DNA of 64,000 nucleotides from Cellulosimicrobium cellulans (GCF_016921195.1 NZ_JAFGYF010000001.1:496001-560000), one strand, 5' to 3'; shown: positions 18,917-27,760, counted from the stretch's first letter. Made by a program: numbers and translations. Notes: generated by a model from the letters alone, not told the origin.

Positions 18917-19088
18917 GGAGCCACCCGGCCTCGGCGCTGCGCCCTCCCCGACCGGCCGAGCAGTTCGCCGGGGCACGCAATTGACAGCGCAGTCATAGCC
19001 GGGAGAGAGTGGCCGACGGACGCCCGTCGTCGACCAGGAGCACCGTCGCCCCGCCACGAGCGGTCACGGGCGGCACCTGCTCGACGGA

Positions 19089-19117
19089 CCCGGGGCGCCC
19101 CGGGCGACGACGCCCGG
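19089..19117 (+). promoter_or_regulatory. Two mutually exclusive hairpins upstream of the GH92 gene
   Basis: A perfect 16-bp palindrome, CCCGGGGCGCCCCGGG (19089-19104), overlaps a second hairpin, CCGGGCG-acga-CGCCCGG (19100-19117). Both cannot form at once. They lie 23-52 nt before the GH92 start codon, so they could be an operator or an attenuation-like leader. TTGACA (18981-18986) further upstream has no good -10 partner. Confidence 0.4.
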
Positions 19118-19140
19118 TCGCACGTCGAAGAGGACATGGC

Positions 19141-21843
19141 ATGAGACGACCACGACTCGCCCTGCTCGCCGCGGGGCTCGCGCTCGCCGTCGCGCCGGGC
19201 ACGCTGCTGCCCGCCGCCGCGGGCGCCGCCCCCGGCGCCGAGGGCACCGTCACGGCGGCCGCGGACGCCGACCTCACGCTCGAGGTCAACCCGTTCGTCG
19301 GCACCGAGAGCGAGGGCAACGCCTACCCGGGCGCGACCGTGCCGTTCGGCATGGTCCAGCTCAGCCCGGACAACACGAACTCCTACGCCTCGACGTCGTA
19401 CAGCACGAACGCCGGGCGCGTGTGGGGATTCAGCCACCGGCACATCAACAGCGCGGGCTGCCCCGCGGCGGGCGAGCTGCTCGTCACGCCGGACACGAGC
19501 GCGACCCCGCGCACGTCGCGCTCGTTCATCGCCATCAAGGACCAGCAGAGCACCGAGCACGCGTCGGCCGGGTTCTACGAGGTGACGCTCGCCAACGACG
19601 TGCACGCGGAGCTCACCGCGACCACGCGCGTCGGCGCGCACCGCTACACGTTCCCCGCCGCGACGACGTCGCACCTGTCGTTCAACGTGGGCCAGACCCT
19701 GCGCGACGCGGGCGCGAGCTCGGTGACGTGGGTCGACGACCGCACGCTCGAGGGCTGGGTCGACAACGGCGGCTTCTGCGGCGGCACGCCGGACAAGCAG
19801 CGGTACTTCTTCAGTGCGACGTTCGACCGTCCGGTCGCGTCGAGCGGTACGTGGGGGACCGACGCACGCTACGTCGCGGGCTCCACGACGAGCGAGGTCG
19901 CGGGTGGCAACAACGGTGCCGTCGCGGTGTTCGACACCACGACCGACCGCGACGTCGAGGTGAGCGTGGGCGTGTCGTTCGTGAGCGTCGAGGGCGCGCG
20001 CGCCAACCGCGAGGCGGAGGCCACGGACGCGGGCGGTCAGGTCGCGTTCGACACCGTGCGCGAGGAGGCCCGCGACGCCTGGAACGCCGAGCTCGGCCGT
20101 GCCGCGATCGACGCGTCACCCGACCAGCGCCGGATCTTCTACACCCAGCTCTACAAGACGCTGCTGTCGCCGACGATCGGCAGCGACGTCGACGGCCGGT
20201 ACCGCGGCACGGACCTCCAGGTCCACCAGGCCGACGGCTGGGACTACTACCAGAACTTCTCGCTCTGGGACACGTACCGCACGCAGGCGACGCTGCACGC
20301 GCTCCTGCTGCCGGAGCGCGCGCAGGACATCGTGCGCTCGATGTACCAGCACCGCGTCGAGGGCGGCTGGTTGCCGCGCTGGTCGCTCGGTTCGCTCGAG
20401 ACCAACATCATGGCGGGCGACCCGGTGACGCCGTGGCTCGCGGAGAACTTCGCGCTCGGCACCGTCCCCGACGACATCGCGGACGAGCTGTGGGACTACC
20501 TCGTGGAGAACGCCACGACGACCCCGCCGGACGACGTCGCGTCCGTCGGGCGGCGCAGCACCGAGTTCTACGCCGAGCACGGCCACGTGCCGTTCTACCC
20601 CGAGGTCGAGGGCGGCCTCGGCGGCCAGTTCGAGGAGTACCGCCACGGCGGCTCCGCCACGCTCGAGCTCGCGCTCGCCGACGCGAGCCTCGGCGCCGCG
20701 GCGGAGCGCACGGGCCGCGAGGGTGGCCAGGCGTTCCTCGACAAGGGCCGCAACTGGCGCAACCTCTGGAACCCGGACGTCGAGCTCTCCGGCGGCTTCC
20801 GGGGCATGGTCAACGCGAAGCGCCCGACGGGCGAGTTCGTCACGCTGCCCGAGCTGACCGACGTCACGCGCTCCGGCTTCCACGAGGGCGTGCCGTGGCA
20901 GTACCAGTGGATGGTGCCGCAGGACGTCACCGGTCTCCAGGAGGTCATGGGCGGCGAGGACGGGTTCGTCGAGCGCCTCGACTACTACTTCGACCAGCCG
21001 GCGCTCGCCGCGAACCCCGGCGTCTCGCCGAGCACGTGGGCCAAGGGCGGCAGCTCGTACTACACGACGATCCGCTACAACCCGGGCAACGAGCCCACGA
21101 TCATGAACGCGTGGCTCTACGGGTACGTGGGCCAGCCGTGGAAGACGAACGACGTGCTCGCCGCGAACCTCAACCGCTTCCCGGACACCCCGGACGGCGG
21201 CGTGGGGAACGACGACCTCGGCACGCTCGCCGCCTGGTACGTCATGGCGTCGCTCGGGTTCGAGCCCGTCATGCCCGGCTCCGGCATCCTCGCGCTCAAC
21301 GCCCCCAAGGTGCAGGCCGCGACGCTCACGACCGACGCCGGCACGACGGTGCAGATCGACGCCGCGGGCGCCAACGAGAAGCTCCCGAGCTACGTCGCGG
21401 GCCTCGAGGTCGACGGCGTCGCGCACACCGCCGCGTGGCTCGACGTCGCGGCGCTGCAGGACGGCGGCACGCTCGACTTCGACCTGTCCGACACGAGCGC
21501 GGGCCTCACGTGGGGTACCGGTGCGGCCGACCGCATCCCGTCGGTCTCCGCGGCCGCCCCGCCCGCGCCGGTCGAGGTCGAGGCGAGCGCGCGCTGCCTC
21601 GGCGGCCGCGCGTTCGTCGCGGTCCGTGCGACCAGCACGGCCGACGAGCCCGTCGACGTGACGCTCACGACCCCGTTCGGCGAGCGGACGGTCCGGCACG
21701 TCCAGCCGGGCAAGAACGCCTACCAGTCGTTCACGACGCGCTCCACGTCCGTCGAGGCGGGCACGGCGACCGTGACCGTCGTGGCCGCGGACGGCGCGAC
21801 CTCCGCCATCGACGTGGCGTACGACGCGCTGGCCTGCGACTGA
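19141..21843 (+). CDS. Secreted GH92 family alpha-mannosidase
   Basis: This is a 900-residue exo-acting alpha-mannosidase of glycoside hydrolase family 92, most members of which cut alpha-1,2-linked mannose from yeast mannan or N-glycans in a calcium-dependent way. Residues 1-33 form a signal peptide (RRPRLALLAAGLALAVAPG). The family opener NPFVGTESEGNAYPGATVPFG follows at about 46. Later landmarks are HGHVPFYPE, YQWMVPQDVTGL, GNEPTIMNAWLYG and GNDDLGTLAAWYVMASLGF. The last 90 residues, after DRIPSVSAAAP, look like a separate beta-sandwich. The ATG at 19141 has GAAGAGGA upstream; an open frame to 19009 would put residues before the signal peptide. Confidence 0.92.
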   Translation: MRRPRLALLAAGLALAVAPGTLLPAAAGAAPGAEGTVTAAADADLTLEVNPFVGTESEGNAYPGATVPFGMVQLSPDNTNSYASTSYSTNAGRVWGFSHRHINSAGCPAAGELLVTPDTSATPRTSRSFIAIKDQQSTEHASAGFYEVTLANDVHAELTATTRVGAHRYTFPAATTSHLSFNVGQTLRDAGASSVTWVDDRTLEGWVDNGGFCGGTPDKQRYFFSATFDRPVASSGTWGTDARYVAGSTTSEVAGGNNGAVAVFDTTTDRDVEVSVGVSFVSVEGARANREAEATDAGGQVAFDTVREEARDAWNAELGRAAIDASPDQRRIFYTQLYKTLLSPTIGSDVDGRYRGTDLQVHQADGWDYYQNFSLWDTYRTQATLHALLLPERAQDIVRSMYQHRVEGGWLPRWSLGSLETNIMAGDPVTPWLAENFALGTVPDDIADELWDYLVENATTTPPDDVASVGRRSTEFYAEHGHVPFYPEVEGGLGGQFEEYRHGGSATLELALADASLGAAAERTGREGGQAFLDKGRNWRNLWNPDVELSGGFRGMVNAKRPTGEFVTLPELTDVTRSGFHEGVPWQYQWMVPQDVTGLQEVMGGEDGFVERLDYYFDQPALAANPGVSPSTWAKGGSSYYTTIRYNPGNEPTIMNAWLYGYVGQPWKTNDVLAANLNRFPDTPDGGVGNDDLGTLAAWYVMASLGFEPVMPGSGILALNAPKVQAATLTTDAGTTVQIDAAGANEKLPSYVAGLEVDGVAHTAAWLDVAALQDGGTLDFDLSDTSAGLTWGTGAADRIPSVSAAAPPAPVEVEASARCLGGRAFVAVRATSTADEPVDVTLTTPFGERTVRHVQPGKNAYQSFTTRSTSVEAGTATVTVVAADGATSAIDVAYDALACD

Positions 21844-21880
21844 GCGGCACGCCACCGCGGGTGCGCGCCGCGCACCGGAC

Positions 21881-21919
21881 GAGGGCCGTCGTCGGGCACC
21901 CCGCCCGACGGCGGCCCTC
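21881..21919 (+). terminator. Rho-independent-type hairpin after the GH92 gene
   Basis: Arms of 16 nt, GAGGGCCGTCGTCGGG (21881-21896) and CCCGACGGCGGCCCTC (21904-21919), pair with one G-U around a 7-nt loop, 37 nt after the stop. No T-run follows. The hairpin ends 10 nt before the -10 element of the next gene, which separates the two transcripts. Confidence 0.8.
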
Positions 21920-21929
21920 GCCGCGCCGC

Positions 21930-21935
21930 TAGGCT
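21930..21935 (+). promoter_or_regulatory. TANNNT -10 element for leaderless Ppx/GppA gene
   Basis: TAGGCT (21930-21935) is followed by 6 nt and the GTG at 21942, with no ribosome site in between. This is the leaderless-promoter spacing. Confidence 0.55.
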
Positions 21936-21941
21936 CGCGGC

Positions 21942-22877
21942 GTGAGCACCACCACGCGTCTGGGCGTCCTCGACATCGGCTCGAACACCGTGCACCTCGC
22001 CGTCGTGGACGCCGCCTACGCGGCGCGCCCCGTGCAGGCGGCGGGGGCGCGCACGGTCGTGCGCATCATGCGCTACCTCCGGCCCGACGGCTCGCTGTCG
22101 CCCGAGGGCGTCGCCGCGATGCTCACCGCGGTCGACGACGCGATGGCGCTCGCGCGCGAGTCGGCCGTCGACGAGATGCTGCCCATGGCGACGTCGGCGC
22201 TGCGCGACGCGACGAACGGACCCGAGGTCCTCGCCGCGATCGGCGAGCGCGTGGGCCAGCCCGTGCGCGTGCTGTCCGGGGAGGACGAGTCGCGCCTGAC
22301 GTTCCTCGCCGCACGGCGCTGGCACGGCTGGGCCGCGGGGCGTCTCCTCGTGCTCGACATCGGCGGCGGCTCGCTCGAGATCGCCTCCGGCGTCGACGAG
22401 GAGCCCGACCTCGCCGCGTCGCTCCCGCTCGGTGCCGGGCGCATGACCATGGCGTTCCTGCCCGACGACCCGCCCACGCCCGAGCAGGTCGAGGCGCTGC
22501 GCGAGCACGTGCGCGCGACGCTCGCGCCCACCGTCGAGGCGTTCCGGGCGCTCCCCGCGCCCGATCACGTCGTCGCGACGTCCAAGACGTTCCGCTCCCT
22601 CGCGCGGCTCGCGGGCATGCAGACCGAGGCCGTCGGCCCGGACGACCGGTGGCGCATGCGGCGCTCGCAGCTCGCCGACTGGGTGCCGCGGCTCGCGCGC
22701 ATCACGGCGGAGGGGCGCACCGCGCTGCCGGGCATCACGCCCGAACGCACGTTCCAGATCGTCGCCGGCGGCGTCGTCGCGGTCGAGACGATGCGCGCGC
22801 TCGGCGTCGACGAGGTCGAGATCTGCCCGTGGGCGCTGCGCGAGGGCGCGATCCTGCGCCGGCTCGACCACAGCTGA
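21942..22877 (+). CDS. Ppx/GppA family exopolyphosphatase / guanosine pentaphosphate phosphatase
   Basis: This 311-residue protein has the ASKHA-fold phosphate-binding loops LDIGSNTVHLAVVD (residue 7) and LLVLDIGGGSLEIASG (near 140). It is the short, two-domain form seen in actinobacteria, without the C-terminal HD-like domain of E. coli Ppx. Members hydrolyse polyphosphate or pppGpp; which one this protein uses cannot be read from the sequence. The GTG start is supported by the -10 element 6 nt upstream. It is convergent with the VOC gene, 27 bp apart. Confidence 0.9.
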   Translation: MSTTTRLGVLDIGSNTVHLAVVDAAYAARPVQAAGARTVVRIMRYLRPDGSLSPEGVAAMLTAVDDAMALARESAVDEMLPMATSALRDATNGPEVLAAIGERVGQPVRVLSGEDESRLTFLAARRWHGWAAGRLLVLDIGGGSLEIASGVDEEPDLAASLPLGAGRMTMAFLPDDPPTPEQVEALREHVRATLAPTVEAFRALPAPDHVVATSKTFRSLARLAGMQTEAVGPDDRWRMRRSQLADWVPRLARITAEGRTALPGITPERTFQIVAGGVVAVETMRALGVDEVEICPWALREGAILRRLDHS

Positions 22878-22904
22878 CGACCGCCCGCGCCGACGGCCGG
22901 GGGC

Positions 22905-23342
22905 TCAGCGAGCGGGCGGCGCGGTGCGCTCCGTGAGGCTGAACCAGTTCCCCGAGTCGTCGACGAACACGGCCTCGATCCCGTACGGGCGGTGCGCGGG
23001 CGGCTGGCGGAACGTCACGCCCTTCGCGCTGAGCTCGCGGTACGTCGCCTCGCAGTCGTCGGTCTCCATGACGCCCGCGCCCATCGAGCCCTTCGCGACG
23101 AGCGAGCGCAGCTGGGCGGCGGACTCCGGGTCACGGCCCATCGCGCAGTCGGACAGGATGATCGTCCGGCTCGGGTCGTCCTTCGGGCCCACGGTCAGCC
23201 AGCGGAAGCCTGCTCCCGCGCCCTCGAGCTCGGCGCCCATCGAGACGTCGTCGCGCAGCTCGAAGCCGAGCACGCCCGTGTAGAACTCCTTGGCCGAGTC
23301 CTGGTCCAGGACGTAGACGGTCGTGTGGGACAGGGTGAGCAT
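22905..23342 (-). CDS. VOC superfamily (glyoxalase/bleomycin-resistance-like) protein
   Basis: This 145-residue protein has paired beta-alpha-beta modules: the first begins TLSHTTVYVLDQDSAKEFYT, and the second ends YGIEAVFVDDSGNWFSLTE. The terminal Glu is a typical metal ligand of the family. Substrate unknown. It is the last gene of CoA-transferase / AraC regulator / VOC on this strand, 69 bp after the regulator. Small AraC proteins paired with VOC proteins are common in actinobacteria and suggest control of this gene by its neighbour. Confidence 0.82.
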   Translation of the reverse strand: MLTLSHTTVYVLDQDSAKEFYTGVLGFELRDDVSMGAELEGAGAGFRWLTVGPKDDPSRTIILSDCAMGRDPESAAQLRSLVAKGSMGAGVMETDDCEATYRELSAKGVTFRQPPAHRPYGIEAVFVDDSGNWFSLTERTAPPAR

Positions 23343-23411
23343 CGGGTCCTCCTCGTGCCGCCGGTCCGGCGGCGGCGGTCCGCGCGGCCGGGTGGCCGCG
23401 ACACCTCGACG

Positions 23412-23864
23412 CTACGGCTCGACGACGGTCGGCGGCTTCTCCGATCGTGCGGTCCCGCCGGGCCTCGGCTGGCCCCACGCGAGCGCGAAGCACCCCGGGA
23501 CGGGCGGCGGTCCGCTCCGCGCGTGGGCGTCCCGGTAGGCGCGCGGGCTGACGCCGACGATCTCGCGGAACCGCGCGGAGAACGAGCCCAGGCTCGTGTA
23601 CCCGACGGCGTGGCAGACCTCCGTGACGGTGAGGTTCGCCGAGCGCAGCAGGTCCTTGGCCCGCTCGACGCGTCGCGTGGCCAGGTAGGCCACCGGGCTC
23701 GTGCCGAACGCCCGGGTGAACGCGCGCGCGAAGTGGTACGGCGAGTAGCCGGCGTCCGCCGCCACGTCGGCGAGCCGCAGGGGCTCGGCGAAGTCGCGGT
23801 CCATGCGGTCCCGCGCCCGGCGCAGGTGCACGGCGACCTCGGGGCGCACGACGACCTGGCTCAC
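23412..23864 (-). CDS. Short AraC family transcriptional regulator
   Basis: This 150-residue protein consists almost only of the AraC DNA-binding domain. The first helix-turn-helix is LRLADVAADAGYSPYHFARAF and the second is TVTEVCHAVGYTSLGSFSARF, with GVSPRAYR closing the domain. There is no cupin or other sensor domain. A Pro/Gly-rich tail of 30 residues (PPVPGCFALAWG) contains one Cys. The GTG start at 23864 overlaps the CoA-transferase stop by 4 bases, so it is co-translated. The open frame further upstream runs antiparallel to nothing real and is rejected. Confidence 0.85.
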   Translation of the reverse strand: MSQVVVRPEVAVHLRRARDRMDRDFAEPLRLADVAADAGYSPYHFARAFTRAFGTSPVAYLATRRVERAKDLLRSANLTVTEVCHAVGYTSLGSFSARFREIVGVSPRAYRDAHARSGPPPVPGCFALAWGQPRPGGTARSEKPPTVVEP

Positions 23865-25177
23865 GACGACCACCGCGCCTCGTCCGCGCCCCACGGCCGG
23901 GCGGGGGCGGGGTAGTCGTCGACGGGCTCGCCGGCGAGGCGGTCGAGCGCGGGCCGGGTCGTCGTCGCGACGACCGCCCGGCCGTCCAGGCGCGCGGGGT
24001 GCTCGACGACGCAGCCGGCGCCCGGAGTCCGCGGCGCCCCGTGCGCGGGGTCGCGACCGGGCGCCGCGAGCAGGGCGCGGGCGGTCCGGGCGAGCGCCCC
24101 GTCGACCTCGCGACCGCGGCCGTCGGCCGCGCGGTCGGCGAGGGAGTCCACGACGGCGGCCGCGAGGAGGTAGCCGGTCGCGTGGTCGAGCGCCTGGGCG
24201 GGCAGCGCGCCGGGGGTCGCGTCCTCGCCAGGGGTGCCGTCCCGGGACCCCTCCACCAGCGCGATCCCGCTCGCCGCCTGGACGATCGAGTCGAAGCCTC
24301 GCCGCCCGGCCCACGGGCCGTCGTCGCCCCACGCCGTGACGCGCGCGTGCACGGCGCCCGGCGGGAGCCGCAGGCCGAACGCCTCGACCGCTCCGGGGCG
24401 GTAGCCGGTCACGAGGACGTCGGCGCGGTCGAGCAGGTCCTGGGCGAGGGCGAGACCGTCGCGCGTCGCGAGGTCGAGCAGCGTCGACCGCTTGCCCTGG
24501 CCCGTGTCGAGGTGCTGCACCTCGATCTCCGGCAGGCCCGGCGGGTCGACGCGCAGCACGTCCGCACCGAGCAGCGCGAGCGTGCGCGTCGCGATCGGGC
24601 CCGCGATCACGCGGGTGAGGTCCAGCACCCGGACCCCGGCGAGGGGTCGCGGCCCGCGCGCGAGCGGGCCAGGGCGTGCGGCGTCGTCGCGCACGCAGGC
24701 CCGCACGGGAGGGCCCGACGCCGCGGCGCGGCCGGGTGCGGACGCGCGCCACGCCTCCTCGGTGCGCACGCGGACGGCGATCGCCCCGACGTCGGCCGCG
24801 CGGTCCTCGACGGCCTGGGCCGAGCGCCCGGCGAGGGCGGCGGCGACGTCGTCGCGTGTCGGGGCGCTCGCGGCGGCGTCCGTCAGGTCGAGGAGCGAGA
24901 GCAGGCGCTCGCGGTGGTGCGGGTAGTTCGCGTGCGTGCGGACCCAGCCGTCCGCGGTCCGGAAGAAGCCCGAGAGCGGGGCGAAGCCGTCCACCGGGGC
25001 GCCGTCGACGCGCAGCAGCCGGTCGCTCGCGAAGGCCGCGGCGACCCGCTCGGGTTCGGGAGGCGGGCCGGCGTCGAACCCGCCCGCGCGGGCCGCGGCG
25101 TCGCGCACGGCGGCGATCGACGCGACCGCGAGGTCCAGGACCGGCAGCGTCGCGGCGAGGAACGGCTCGGCACCCAC
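23861..25177 (-). CDS. CaiB/BaiF-type (family III) CoA-transferase-like protein
   Basis: This 438-residue protein has the family III core RVLDLTRVIAGPIATRTLALLGADVLRVDPPG at about 175-206. The CoA-binding region GKRSTLLDLATRDG follows, then GYRPGAVEAFGL. The first 170 residues form an extra domain that resembles the C-terminal half of a second family III protein, so the gene may be a circularly arranged or fused form. The acyl substrate is unknown. The GTG at 25177 is 6 nt after a -10 element. It leads the operon with the AraC and VOC genes. Confidence 0.8.
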   Translation of the reverse strand: MGAEPFLAATLPVLDLAVASIAAVRDAAARAGGFDAGPPPEPERVAAAFASDRLLRVDGAPVDGFAPLSGFFRTADGWVRTHANYPHHRERLLSLLDLTDAAASAPTRDDVAAALAGRSAQAVEDRAADVGAIAVRVRTEEAWRASAPGRAAASGPPVRACVRDDAARPGPLARGPRPLAGVRVLDLTRVIAGPIATRTLALLGADVLRVDPPGLPEIEVQHLDTGQGKRSTLLDLATRDGLALAQDLLDRADVLVTGYRPGAVEAFGLRLPPGAVHARVTAWGDDGPWAGRRGFDSIVQAASGIALVEGSRDGTPGEDATPGALPAQALDHATGYLLAAAVVDSLADRAADGRGREVDGALARTARALLAAPGRDPAHGAPRTPGAGCVVEHPARLDGRAVVATTTRPALDRLAGEPVDDYPAPARPWGADEARWSS

Positions 25178-25183
25178 CCCGCG

Positions 25184-25189
25184 ACGATA
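25184..25189 (-). promoter_or_regulatory. TANNNT -10 element for leaderless CoA-transferase gene
   Basis: On the minus strand TATCGT (25189-25184) is followed by 6 nt and the GTG at 25177. There is no ribosome site, and the 40-bp gap leaves little room for a leader. This fits leaderless transcription starting at the GTG. Confidence 0.55.
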
Positions 25190-25195
25190 CGCCGT

Positions 25196-25213
25196 CGGCG
25201 TGGCCCCACGCCG
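25196..25213 (-). terminator. Compact hairpin after the WXG-like gene
   Basis: CGGCGTGG (25196-25203) and CCACGCCG (25206-25213) form a perfect 8-bp stem with a 2-nt spacer, 5 nt after the stop of the WXG-like gene and 6 nt before the next -10 element. It probably separates the two genes on this strand. Confidence 0.6.
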
Positions 25214-25217
25214 GGCG

Positions 25218-27008
25218 TCAGCGGCGCGTGACCGTCCCCGGGAACGCCGCGACGTCGTCGTTCGCGTAGTCGCCGTCCGCGCCCTGGTTGATGTCGGAGA
25301 TCAGCTGGACCAACTCGAGGTCGCTGCGTGGACCGCGGGCGAGGTTGAACGCGATCTGCTCCGAGCTGAGCGGCTTGCCGTCGTAGTCGGTGGTGAACAC
25401 CTGGCCCGGAGGAGCGCCGACGGACTGGTAGTTCTCGACGCTGTCGATCGAGGTCGACCGGAACTGGTCCATCTGGTCCTGGGTGAGCGAGATGGTCACG
25501 GTGTCGCCGGGCCGGATCGTCTGTGGCGAGTCGATGCCGGAGAACTCCCGCATGTTGAGGTACTGCGCCGACATGTCGTCGGCCGTGATGTCGTACGAGT
25601 ACGTGCGAGCCGAGAGGTCCTCGTTCCCCGACGCGTCGAAGGCCTGGGTCATGCGGAAGTCGCCGCGGTCGCCGTAGGTCGCGGTGAGGAGCTGCTCGGT
25701 GCTGCCGTCGGGGTTGGTCGTCGCGACGAGCGAGCCGGTGTTCTGGCCGATCTCCCACTCGGCGCCACCGACGGGCGTGTCGAAGCCGACGGTCGACGTC
25801 GAGTCGAACTCGATGCGCTCGATCTTCGTGGTGCCGGAGATGCCGGTCGACGGGTCGGCGGGGATCTCGCCGGTGACGAGGTACGCGTCGTACGCGGCCT
25901 GGCCCTCCGGCGTCGACAGGTCGAACTCGGCGCTGCGCAACGACGCGCCGTCGAGCGACGTCGTGTTGCCGAGCATGACCTTGACGGCGTCGAAGTCGAG
26001 GCCGAGGCCCGCGTGGTTCGCGATGGCCTCGGTGGGGCCCGCGGTCACGCGCACCGTGTCGTCGCCCGTGCGCTCGATGAGGCTCGTCACGCCGCTCGCG
26101 TCCTTGACGGACGACTCGACGGCGATGTGGCGGAACGCCGCGTTGAGCTCGGTCTCCGCGTAGCTGCCGCCGTCCATCGTGACGGACGAGCCCACCGGCA
26201 TGCTGCGGGGGTCGAACGGGTTGATGCTCCCGGGGTCGGTGACCTTCGCGTCGTCGGGCACCTTGACCGTGTACTCCGACGTGACGCCGGTCGTGTACCC
26301 GCCGCTGACGCCCGTGCCGCCCTTGTCGACGCCGCCCTCGACGCCGATCGAGACGTCGGACTTGGACGTGTACGTGGTGAAGCCGTCCTCGGACTTCTCG
26401 CCGACGGTGTACTCGGCGCCGCCGTTGACCCCGAACGAGATCTTCGAGCCGTTCGTCGTCTTCATCCAGTCGGAGAGCGAGCCGCTCCCCGAGTACGTGG
26501 TCTCGCCGCTCTCCGGGTCGTGGGAGACACCGAACCCGACCTTCGCGTCGGTGCCCTCGGTCGCCGGGTTGCCCAGGCTCCCGTTGTCCGTGCCCGACTC
26601 GTGGTCGCCCTTCACCGTGACCTTGGGGCCGCCGGGGCTCTCGTCACCCGAGCCCGACCCGCCGCCCGTGCCGCTGCCGCCCGGCCCGCCGCCGGAGCCC
26701 GGCCCGCCACCCGGTCCGCCGCCCCCGCCGGGGCCGCCCGAGCCGTCGGAGCTGGCGCTCTCCTGCTGGTCGGCGTTCTTGCGGACCTTGTCCGCCGCGT
26801 CCCGGAGCGTCGCGGCGGCGGCGGCCAGCGCGGGGCCGAGCTCGGCGGACCAGCGGCCGCGCAGCTCGTCTCCGTCCGGACCGGACCAGCGGGCACCGCT
26901 CACGGTCGAGTCGAGCGTGCTGCGCGTCGTGGTGAGCGCGTCGGACGCCGTCGTGAGGCTCTGCGCGAGCGCGCGCAGCTCGCCGATGTCGGCACCGTAG
27001 AACCCCAT
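25218..27008 (-). CDS. Large protein with N-terminal WXG100-like helical domain, unknown C-terminal domain
   Basis: This is a 596-residue protein without a signal peptide. Residues 1-95 are helical with WSGPDGDELRGRWSAELGPAL, a W-x-G turn between two helices as in type VII (ESX) secretion substrates. Residues about 100-140 form a Gly/Ser/Pro linker. The remainder is polar, Thr/Gly/Asp-rich and probably all-beta, with repeated patterns such as TYSGSGSLSDW and TTYTSKSDV, ending in a small helical region (SDLELVQLISDINQ). No catalytic motif is recognised. Secretion by a type VII system is an inference, since no ESX core gene is present here. The ATG at 27008 is chosen because MGFYGADIGEL starts the helical domain. 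Confidence 0.7.
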   Translation of the reverse strand: MGFYGADIGELRALAQSLTTASDALTTTRSTLDSTVSGARWSGPDGDELRGRWSAELGPALAAAAATLRDAADKVRKNADQQESASSDGSGGPGGGGGPGGGPGSGGGPGGSGTGGGSGSGDESPGGPKVTVKGDHESGTDNGSLGNPATEGTDAKVGFGVSHDPESGETTYSGSGSLSDWMKTTNGSKISFGVNGGAEYTVGEKSEDGFTTYTSKSDVSIGVEGGVDKGGTGVSGGYTTGVTSEYTVKVPDDAKVTDPGSINPFDPRSMPVGSSVTMDGGSYAETELNAAFRHIAVESSVKDASGVTSLIERTGDDTVRVTAGPTEAIANHAGLGLDFDAVKVMLGNTTSLDGASLRSAEFDLSTPEGQAAYDAYLVTGEIPADPSTGISGTTKIERIEFDSTSTVGFDTPVGGAEWEIGQNTGSLVATTNPDGSTEQLLTATYGDRGDFRMTQAFDASGNEDLSARTYSYDITADDMSAQYLNMREFSGIDSPQTIRPGDTVTISLTQDQMDQFRSTSIDSVENYQSVGAPPGQVFTTDYDGKPLSSEQIAFNLARGPRSDLELVQLISDINQGADGDYANDDVAAFPGTVTRR

Positions 27009-27150
27009 GGTCGTCCCTCTGTCGCGGCGGATCCTGCCCCCGGAGCGTACGCGGGGCGGCACCACCGCGTCTCGCCCGGCTCATGGGGCGAGGTCCCCAT
27101 GCGAGGCGGTCCCGGTTCGCGGGGTGACCGCCGGTCGGGACGTGCCGTCG

Positions 27151-27600
27151 TCAGGCGGAGAGGACGTCGGCGAGCCGGTCGAGGACGATCCGGCCCGCGG
27201 GAGGGACACGGTGCGCGTCGGCCGGCGTGAGCCACGCGAGCTCGGCGATCTCGGCGCTCGGCGCGGGTTCGGGGGAGCCGGTGACCGGCTCGGCGAACAT
27301 GCAGTGCATGCGCACGACGCGTCCGCCGAGGCCGTGACCGGGAGCCTCGGCGACGAAGCCGGGGCGGACCGACGTCGGGTCGAGGCGCACGCCCAGCTCC
27401 TCGCGGATCTCGCGCACCAGGGCCTCGGCGTCCGACTCGCCGGGCTCGACCTTGCCGCCCGGCATGAAGAAGCGGTCCTTGCCGGTCGTGCGGACGGCGA
27501 GCAGGCGCCCGTCGCGGACGTTCACCCAGCCGACGGTGCGCAGGGGCGGCAGCGTGGAGGGCTCGGGCGGGTCGGTGAGGGGAAGGTCGTGCGACGTCAC
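27151..27600 (-). CDS. Nudix hydrolase
   Basis: This 149-residue pyrophosphohydrolase of the MutT type has a complete Nudix box: GGKVEPGESDAEALV and then REIREELGV (pattern GX5EX7REUXEEXGU). The protein begins with the usual beta strand (TVGWVNVRDGRLLAVRTTG). The substrate is unknown; an oxidised nucleotide or nucleotide sugar is possible. The GTG at 27600 is chosen because the upstream frame lacks family similarity. The 142-bp gap to the WXG-like gene shows nothing clear. Confidence 0.87.
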   Translation of the reverse strand: MTSHDLPLTDPPEPSTLPPLRTVGWVNVRDGRLLAVRTTGKDRFFMPGGKVEPGESDAEALVREIREELGVRLDPTSVRPGFVAEAPGHGLGGRVVRMHCMFAEPVTGSPEPAPSAEIAELAWLTPADAHRVPPAGRIVLDRLADVLSA

Positions 27601-27679
27601 GGCCCCACTGTGCCATCTCCGTCGCGCCGTCTCCGCGCCGCCGTCCGGCGCCGACGGCTCACCACCACGTCCGAGGATC

Positions 27680-27722
27680 CCCGACGGCGCGTGGCGCACC
27701 CAGCGAGCCACGCGCCGTCGGG
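27680..27722. terminator. 16-bp perfect hairpin
   Basis: CCCGACGGCGCGTGGC (27680-27695) pairs perfectly with 27707-27722 around an 11-nt loop. It lies 80 bp upstream of the Nudix start and 240 bp downstream of GH6, so it is either a second GH6 terminator or part of the Nudix control region. Confidence 0.55.
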
Positions 27723-27760
27723 CCGGCCCCTCGCGCGGCCCCAGTTCCGGCGAAGGGCGA

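Noticed and set aside
18981-18986. TTGACA as the -35 of the GH92 promoter
   Set aside because: No -10-like hexamer is found 16-19 bp downstream, and the site is 155 bp from the start.
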